Source of the DNA: Fusobacteriota bacterium
Lineage (GTDB): Bacteria > Fusobacteriota > Fusobacteriia > Fusobacteriales > Fusobacteriaceae
Assembly: GCA_023389595.1 (NCBI GenBank)
Contig: JAEWEF010000007.1
Location: 1 to 28,348 of the forward strand
DNA length: 28,348 bases
Direction: 5' to 3'
The notes beneath the pieces are model-generated. The model was not told where the DNA came from. It saw only the letters and a program-made list of their open reading frames with translations, and searched no databases. The first letter of the stretch is position 1. Each line of letters starts with the position of its first letter. Below, one piece after another: positions 23,482 through 28,348 of this stretch. Made by a program: the position numbers and the translations under genes.

Positions 23482-26067
23482 ATGAAGTATTTTAATACTA
23501 GTAGGGAAGAAATTTTTGAAATTTTAAAAAGTAGTGTAAATGGACTTACTAACGAAGAAGCAAAAAAAAGATTAAAAGAGTATGGATATAATAGGCTCGA
23601 AGAGGTTGAAGAAGACGGAATATTAAAAGTTTTCATGTCTCAATTTAAGGATCTATTAATAATAATATTAATAATTTCTTCTATTGTATCTTACATTTCT
23701 GGATCCCATGGTGGATCAGTTGTAATAATAATAGTTCTTCTTTTAAACGCTACGATAGGTACAATACAACATATTCAAGCTAGAAAATCAATGGAAGGAT
23801 TAAAAAAATTATCATCACCTAAAAATGTTGTTATAAGAGATGGAGAAAAAACTTTTTTAACTGCTGATGAAATTGTTCCTGGAGATATTTGTATAGTGGA
23901 AGCTGGAGATGTAATACCAGCAGATGCGAGAGTAATTTCTTCTTACTCTTTACTTGTTAATGAAAATTCTTTAACTGGAGAATCTGAAGCCGTAGAGAAA
24001 ATATCAAGTAAACTAGAATATGAAGATCTAGCCTTAGGAGATCAAAAAAATATGGTTTTTTCTGGAGGATTAGTTAGTTATGGAAGAGGAGAAATTTTAA
24101 TAACATCAACAGGAATGAATACAGAAATAGGTAAAATAGCAAAACTATTAGGAGAAACAAAATCACAAAAAACTCCTTTACAAATATCTATGGACGATTT
24201 TGGTAAAAAACTTAGTTTCGGTATTATAGGTCTTTGCGTAATTATTTTTGCCCTTTACACTCATTATGGTAATCCTATGATGGAGTCTATGCTATTAGCA
24301 GTTGCATTAGCGGTTGCAGCTATTCCTGAAGCTTTAACTCCTATAGTTACCATAGTATTATCTTATGAAGCAAAACAACTCTCTAAAGAAAACGCAATAA
24401 TAAAAGATTTGAAATCAATAGAATCATTGGGGTCCGTTTCTATAATATGTTCTGATAAAACTGGAACATTAACACAAAATAAAATGACAGTTCAAAAATT
24501 ATATATGGACGGAGAAGTTTTAAATACTTACGATATAGATATAAACAATGAAGGAGAAAACTTATTATTAAATTCTATGGTTTTATGTAGTGATGCGACC
24601 GATAATATTGGAGATCCTACCGAGATAGCTTTAATAGATTTCGTTAAAAAATTTGATTTTAATTTTTTAAATATTAGATCTGAAAATTCTAGATTATATG
24701 AATTACCTTTTGACTCAGATAGAAAGTTAATGTCAACTTTAATAAATTACAAAAATAGAAAAATTTTATTTACTAAGGGAGCACTAGATTCTCTTGTCAA
24801 TAAAATAACAAAAATTATAGATATTAATGGAAAAGTAAGAGAAATTTCTAACGAAGATATAAAAGAAATTACTGAAACAAATTATAAATTTGCAGAAGAT
24901 GGGTTAAGAGTTCTAGCTTTTGCATTTAAAGAATTTAATAAAGATAATTTAGATTATAAGGATGAAAATGATTATATTTTTGTAGGTTTAGTTTCGATGA
25001 TAGACCCTCCTAGATCAGAATCTAAACAAGCAGTTAGCGATTGTATACAAGCAGGAATAAAACCAATTATGATAACTGGAGATCATAAAATAACTGCAAG
25101 ATCAATAGCAAAAACAATAGGAATATTTAAAGATGGAGATGATATACTAGAGGGAGTAGAATTAGAAAAAATGTCTGATGACGAATTACTAAAAATTGTT
25201 CAAAATATTTCTGTATATGCAAGAGTATCTCCCGAACATAAAATTAGAATAGTAAATGCTTGGCAAAAATTAGGATACATATGTGCTATGACTGGTGATG
25301 GAGTAAATGATGCACCAGCATTAAAGAAAGCAAACATAGGTGTAGCTATGGGAATAACTGGAACAGAAGTTTCTAAAAATGCTGCCTCAATGATATTAGC
25401 GGATGATAATTTTTCTACTATAATAAAAACTGTTTTATCTGGAAGAAATATATATAGAAATATAAAAAATTCTATAGGATTTTTATTATCTGGGAATATG
25501 GCAGCAATAATAGCCGTTATTTATACCACTTTTTTAAATCTTCCATTAATATTTTCTCCAGTACAGTTATTATTTATAAATTTATTAACTGATAGTTTAC
25601 CTGCTATAGCAATTGGTGTTGAATCTAAAAGTGATGATGTTTTAAAAGAAAAACCTAGAGATCCAAAAGAAGGTATACTTAATAGAGAATTTTTACAAAA
25701 AATGATAATTAGAGGAATACTTATAAGTATAGCTGTAATTATATCTTTCCATATAGGATTAAAATTAGGCGGAGCATTAAAGGCTTCTACACTTGCATTC
25801 GCTACATTGTCTTTAGCTAGATTGTTTCATACTTTTAATTATAGATCAGAGAGATCAATTTTTTCTATAGGTTTATTTACAAATATGTATGCAGTATACT
25901 CATTTGTAATAGGATTAATATTATTATTTATAGTTTTATTTACAAATAAATTATATCCGTTATTTGTTATAACTAATCTAAATATGCAAGAAATACTTAT
26001 ACTATTTGGTATGTCAATAGCCCCTACTTTAATTATACAACTTAAAAAAATAATATTTGAAAAATAA
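23482..26067 (+). CDS. P-type cation-transporting ATPase, probable Mn2+ (or Ca2+/Mn2+) exporter
   Basis: An 861-residue type-II P-type ATPase. The order is: an N-terminal cation ATPase domain (EEIFEILKSSVNGLTNEEAKKRLKEYG), actuator-domain TGES at 165-168, membrane ion-site motif PEALTP from residue 282, phosphorylation site Asp325 in CSDKTGTLTQNKM, nucleotide-domain FTKGALDSL, hinge TGDGVNDAP from 604, and four or more C-terminal membrane segments. SERCA-type pumps usually have PEGLP at the ion site; PEAL(T/S)P occurs in bacterial pumps linked to manganese export. The manganese riboswitch upstream supports Mn2+ as substrate. The gene has its own promoter and ends in a terminator shared with ptsI. 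The exact ion is inferred; Ca2+ remains possible. Confidence 0.9.
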   Translation: MKYFNTSREEIFEILKSSVNGLTNEEAKKRLKEYGYNRLEEVEEDGILKVFMSQFKDLLIIILIISSIVSYISGSHGGSVVIIIVLLLNATIGTIQHIQARKSMEGLKKLSSPKNVVIRDGEKTFLTADEIVPGDICIVEAGDVIPADARVISSYSLLVNENSLTGESEAVEKISSKLEYEDLALGDQKNMVFSGGLVSYGRGEILITSTGMNTEIGKIAKLLGETKSQKTPLQISMDDFGKKLSFGIIGLCVIIFALYTHYGNPMMESMLLAVALAVAAIPEALTPIVTIVLSYEAKQLSKENAIIKDLKSIESLGSVSIICSDKTGTLTQNKMTVQKLYMDGEVLNTYDIDINNEGENLLLNSMVLCSDATDNIGDPTEIALIDFVKKFDFNFLNIRSENSRLYELPFDSDRKLMSTLINYKNRKILFTKGALDSLVNKITKIIDINGKVREISNEDIKEITETNYKFAEDGLRVLAFAFKEFNKDNLDYKDENDYIFVGLVSMIDPPRSESKQAVSDCIQAGIKPIMITGDHKITARSIAKTIGIFKDGDDILEGVELEKMSDDELLKIVQNISVYARVSPEHKIRIVNAWQKLGYICAMTGDGVNDAPALKKANIGVAMGITGTEVSKNAASMILADDNFSTIIKTVLSGRNIYRNIKNSIGFLLSGNMAAIIAVIYTTFLNLPLIFSPVQLLFINLLTDSLPAIAIGVESKSDDVLKEKPRDPKEGILNREFLQKMIIRGILISIAVIISFHIGLKLGGALKASTLAFATLSLARLFHTFNYRSERSIFSIGLFTNMYAVYSFVIGLILLFIVLFTNKLYPLFVITNLNMQEILILFGMSIAPTLIIQLKKIIFEK

Positions 26068-26068
26068 A

Positions 26069-26098
26069 AAAAGGCAAGAATTTATTTTCTTGCCTTTT
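26069..26098. terminator. Bidirectional terminator between the ATPase and ptsI
   Basis: AAAAGGCAAGAA (26069-26080) pairs with TTCTTGCCTTTT (26087-26098) around a six-base loop. T-rich sequence follows on the plus strand, and the A-rich left flank supplies T residues on the minus strand. The right arm encodes the last PtsI residues, and the ptsI stop codon (26084-26082) lies in the loop. Confidence 0.9.
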
Positions 26099-27815
26099 CT
26101 TTTTTAAATTTAATTATTTCTTCTTTTACTTCCTCAGAAGTTCCTAATTTTAAAATCTTATCAACTAATTTTTCGGCGTCAGTTTTTTTTATGTTACGAA
26201 TTATTTCTTTTACTTTATAGGTTAGGGTAGGAGACATAGAAAATTCGTCAAGCCCCATACCAAATAAAATTTCAGTCGCGTTATCATCTCCAGCCAATTC
26301 TCCGCACATAAAAACAGGTATGCCTGATTTATGACCTCCGTCTATTATCATTTTAATTGCAGAAAGAACAGAAGGATTGTAAGCATCGTATAATTTTGAA
26401 ACTTTTTGATTTCCTCTGTCAACTGCTAACATGTATTGAGTTAAATCATTAGTCCCTATAGAAAAGAAGTCACACTCTTTTGCAAAGTGTTCAGCCCTAA
26501 TTGCTACAGAAGGAGTCTCTACCATTATACCTACTTCTATATTTTCATCAAAAGGAATATTTTTTGTTTTTAATTCTTCCTTGCATTCTTCAATTATTTT
26601 TTTTGCATTTCTTAGTTCTGTTAAATTTATAATCATTGGCAACATAATTTTTACGTCACCATAAACCGAAGATCTTAATATAGCTTTCAATTGAGTTTTA
26701 AATATTTTTTGATTTTCTAAACATATTCTTATTGCTCTCCAACCTAAAAAAGGATTCATTTCCTGACCTATGCCTAAATAACTTAACTGTTTATCTCCAC
26801 CTATATCCATAGTTCTAATAATAACAGTTTTGTTTTCCATTTTTTCTGCAACTATTTTATAAGCTTCAAATTGCTCATCTTCAGTTGGAAGAGCTTTTTT
26901 ATCCATAAATAAAAATTCGCTACGATAAAGGCCTACACCTTCTCCACCATTTTTTATTACAGCATCAATATCGTTAGGAGAACCTATATTACAAAAGATT
27001 TTTGTTTCGTATCCGTCTAATGATGTTGCTTTTTTACATTTTAAATCTTTTAATCTATTTTTTTCTGATATAAAATTTTCTTTTAATGTTACATAATTTT
27101 TTAGCGTTTCTTCATTAGGATTAACATAAACTAATCCTAATACACCATCAACTATAATTTTTTGACCATTTTCTAATTTTTTCATTATTTCACCACAGCC
27201 AACTACTGCAGGAATTTCAAGAGAACTGGCCATTATAGAAGAATGTGAAGTTCTACCTCCATTTTCAACAACAAAAGCAAAAACATTTTCTAAATCTATT
27301 TGTGCTGTATCTGAAGGAGTTAATTCAGTAGATACTATTATAGTTCCTTTTGGCAGTGAAGATAAATCTAATGAATTTTTATTTCCAATATTATTTAGCC
27401 ATCTTCTTCCTATATCTTTTAAGTCAGTTGATCTTTCTTTAAAATATTCATCTTCTAAATTTGCAAGCATGGAAGAATATTCTTCTATACTTTCATTTAG
27501 AGCATATTCGGCAGAAAACTTTTGATCTGTTATTTTTTCAATAATATCATCAAGTAACTCTGAATCTTCTATCATAGTTATATGACCATCAAATATATCC
27601 GCCTTATCTTTACCTAAAGAAATCAATGTTTTATCTCTAAGTTCTATCAATTGATTTTTTGATAATTCTCTAGCATTAGATAATTTTTGTATTTCTGTTT
27701 CAACCGATTCATTTGAATATTTTTTGATTTCTATTTTTGATTCGCTATACAAAAAAACTGTACCTATTGCTATACCAGGAGAAGCAGCTATACCTTTTAT
27801 TTTAAATTCTGACAA
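26082..27815 (-). CDS. ptsI: Phosphoenolpyruvate--protein phosphotransferase, PTS enzyme I
   Basis: A 577-residue cytoplasmic enzyme that takes phosphate from PEP and passes it to HPr, the entry point of all PTS sugar uptake. The phospho-His domain carries the active His191 in ENGGRTSHSSIMASSLEIPAVVG. The PEP-binding barrel has VIIRTMDIGGDKQ, GWRAIRICLE, IMVETPSVAIRAE and DFFSIGTNDLTQYMLAVDRGN, with the catalytic Cys in VFMCGELAGD. Length is standard. The start is a TTG at 27815-27813 with GGGAGGA (27821-27827) five bases upstream. It lies 40 bp after ptsH in the same operon. Its 3' end is merged into the terminator hairpin. Confidence 0.96.
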   Translation of the reverse strand: MSEFKIKGIAASPGIAIGTVFLYSESKIEIKKYSNESVETEIQKLSNARELSKNQLIELRDKTLISLGKDKADIFDGHITMIEDSELLDDIIEKITDQKFSAEYALNESIEEYSSMLANLEDEYFKERSTDLKDIGRRWLNNIGNKNSLDLSSLPKGTIIVSTELTPSDTAQIDLENVFAFVVENGGRTSHSSIMASSLEIPAVVGCGEIMKKLENGQKIIVDGVLGLVYVNPNEETLKNYVTLKENFISEKNRLKDLKCKKATSLDGYETKIFCNIGSPNDIDAVIKNGGEGVGLYRSEFLFMDKKALPTEDEQFEAYKIVAEKMENKTVIIRTMDIGGDKQLSYLGIGQEMNPFLGWRAIRICLENQKIFKTQLKAILRSSVYGDVKIMLPMIINLTELRNAKKIIEECKEELKTKNIPFDENIEVGIMVETPSVAIRAEHFAKECDFFSIGTNDLTQYMLAVDRGNQKVSKLYDAYNPSVLSAIKMIIDGGHKSGIPVFMCGELAGDDNATEILFGMGLDEFSMSPTLTYKVKEIIRNIKKTDAEKLVDKILKLGTSEEVKEEIIKFKKEKARK

Positions 27816-27855
27816 AATAATCCTCCCAAAGTTAATTTAAAAAATGATATATAAA

Positions 27856-28119
27856 TTAGTCTCTCAAATTTTCTAACAAATTAGAAAGTTTTTCAAGAGC
27901 TTCGTTTTCATCTTCTCCATTAGCATATATAGTTACTAGGGATCTGTATTTTAATCCAAGAGATAATAATTTTAGTAAAGAAGTCCCTTTAACTCTTCTT
28001 CCCATTTCGTTTTCAATTTCAATTTCAGAAGAAAAAGTTTTTGCTAAACTGACAAATTCATTTCCAGGTCTAGTGTGCAACCCATTTTCGTTAGTTATTT
28101 CTATTGTTTTGCTTACCAT
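27856..28119 (-). CDS. ptsH: Phosphocarrier protein HPr
   Basis: An 87-residue HPr that carries phosphate from enzyme I to the sugar-specific EIIA proteins. The active-site His15 lies in NGLHTRPG (the usual motif is GLHARP). The regulatory-serine region reads KGTSLLKLLSLGL, with Ser47 aligning to Ser46 of Bacillus HPr after a one-residue shift, so HPr kinase control is possible. ATG 28119 is chosen: GGAAGGTGG (28128-28136) stands 8 bases upstream and the length equals that of other HPr proteins. An in-frame GTG four codons earlier lies within the Shine-Dalgarno. It is the first gene of ptsHI. Confidence 0.95.
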   Translation of the reverse strand: MVSKTIEITNENGLHTRPGNEFVSLAKTFSSEIEIENEMGRRVKGTSLLKLLSLGLKYRSLVTIYANGEDENEALEKLSNLLENLRD

Positions 28120-28167
28120 AACACCAACCACCTTCCAATCTATTTAAAATTTAGTTTTTATTTAAAG

Positions 28168-28194
28168 AGTATATTATTTTTTATAATTTGTCAA
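28168..28194 (-). promoter_or_regulatory. Promoter of ptsHI
   Basis: On the minus strand, a perfect TTGACA (28194-28189) is followed after 15 bases by TATACT (28173-28168). The spacer is shorter than the ideal 17, but it is the best hexamer pair in the region. It gives a leader of roughly 40 bases before ptsH. Confidence 0.65.
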
Positions 28195-28253
28195 AAAAAA
28201 CTATAAAATAAAAATAAAAAATATATTTTTAAAGTGTAATTTTTTATTTCTAT

Positions 28254-28331
28254 TCAAACAGCTTTTACTCTCTCCTTGTTAAAATTACCTTGTGGATAGT
28301 TCCCACTTTCAAAAACTTTTATTTTTTTCAT
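28254..28331 (-). CDS. 25-codon ORF with strong Shine-Dalgarno; possible truncated gene remnant
   Basis: The minus strand reads ATG at 28331 to TGA at 28256-28254 and encodes MKKIKVFESGNYPQGNFNKE followed by RVKAV. An unusually good AAAGGGGGTGA Shine-Dalgarno stands 6 bases before the ATG. The peptide looks like the start of a normal globular protein rather than a leader peptide; its style vaguely recalls the N-terminus of prophage head proteins, but I cannot identify it. No continuation is seen in other frames after the stop, where sequence becomes nearly pure A/T before the ptsH promoter. It may be the 5' stub left by a deletion or recombination, or a true small protein. Confidence 0.4.
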   Translation of the reverse strand: MKKIKVFESGNYPQGNFNKERVKAV

Positions 28332-28348
28332 TTTGTCACCCCCTTTCA

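Noticed and set aside
28120..28131. GTG start four codons upstream of ptsH ATG
   Set aside because: It lies within the Shine-Dalgarno of ATG 28119, and HPr is normally 85-88 residues.
28217..28230. Perfect A5-TATA-T5 palindrome upstream of the ptsH promoter
   Set aside because: An A/T-only 14-mer is expected by chance at this composition and is too weak as a terminator stem.

Overview
The window is a very AT-rich bacterial chromosome segment, about three quarters A+T by eye. It carries a complete gene set for the core of glutamate fermentation through (R)-2-hydroxyglutarate. This set, the low GC, the sodium-dependent glutaconyl-CoA decarboxylase and the surrounding housekeeping genes suggest a Fusobacterium-like anaerobe. 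A glutamate-fermenting member of the Clostridia or Negativicutes cannot be excluded from sequence alone.

Layout. (1) 1-452, plus strand: the C-terminal end of a gene entering from the left, resembling a degenerate PTS EIIA domain of a PRD-type regulator. (2) 514-11226, plus strand: one long, tightly spaced cluster gcdD-gcdC-gcdB-gctA-gctB-gcdA-gltS-hgdC-hgdA-hgdB followed by a leucine-rich-repeat protein, closed by a strong terminator at 11244-11276. GltS imports glutamate with Na+. GctAB makes the CoA esters, HgdC activates the HgdAB dehydratase, and GcdABCD decarboxylates glutaconyl-CoA while pumping Na+ out. The glutamate dehydrogenase and 2-hydroxyglutarate dehydrogenase steps are not encoded here. 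(3) 11286-15089, plus strand: a galKTE operon with its own promoter. It converges on (4) 15135-18776, minus strand: potA-potB-potC, then a lipoprotein cyclophilin in the place where potD is often found. (5) 18974-23275, plus strand: nagA-trkA-pepP. (6) 23282-26067, plus strand: a promoter, a manganese riboswitch of the yybP-ykoY type with an overlapping intrinsic terminator, and a P-type cation ATPase that is probably an Mn2+ exporter. (7) 26082-28119, minus strand: ptsH-ptsI, the general PTS proteins, with a promoter at 28168-28194. (8) The right edge holds a 25-codon minus-strand ORF with a strong Shine-Dalgarno, possibly a gene remnant.

Several apparent long ORF starts are wrong. The galK, pepP, ATPase and ptsH genes start at internal ATGs chosen by Shine-Dalgarno position, and for galK and the ATPase also by the promoter or riboswitch lying inside the longer frame. 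potA, potC and ptsI start at TTG.

The most distinctive points are the Mn riboswitch/terminator pair controlling the ATPase, the cytoplasmic LRR protein riding at the end of the glutamate fermentation operon, and the lipoprotein cyclophilin at the potD position. No CRISPR array, rRNA, tRNA or insertion sequence was seen.
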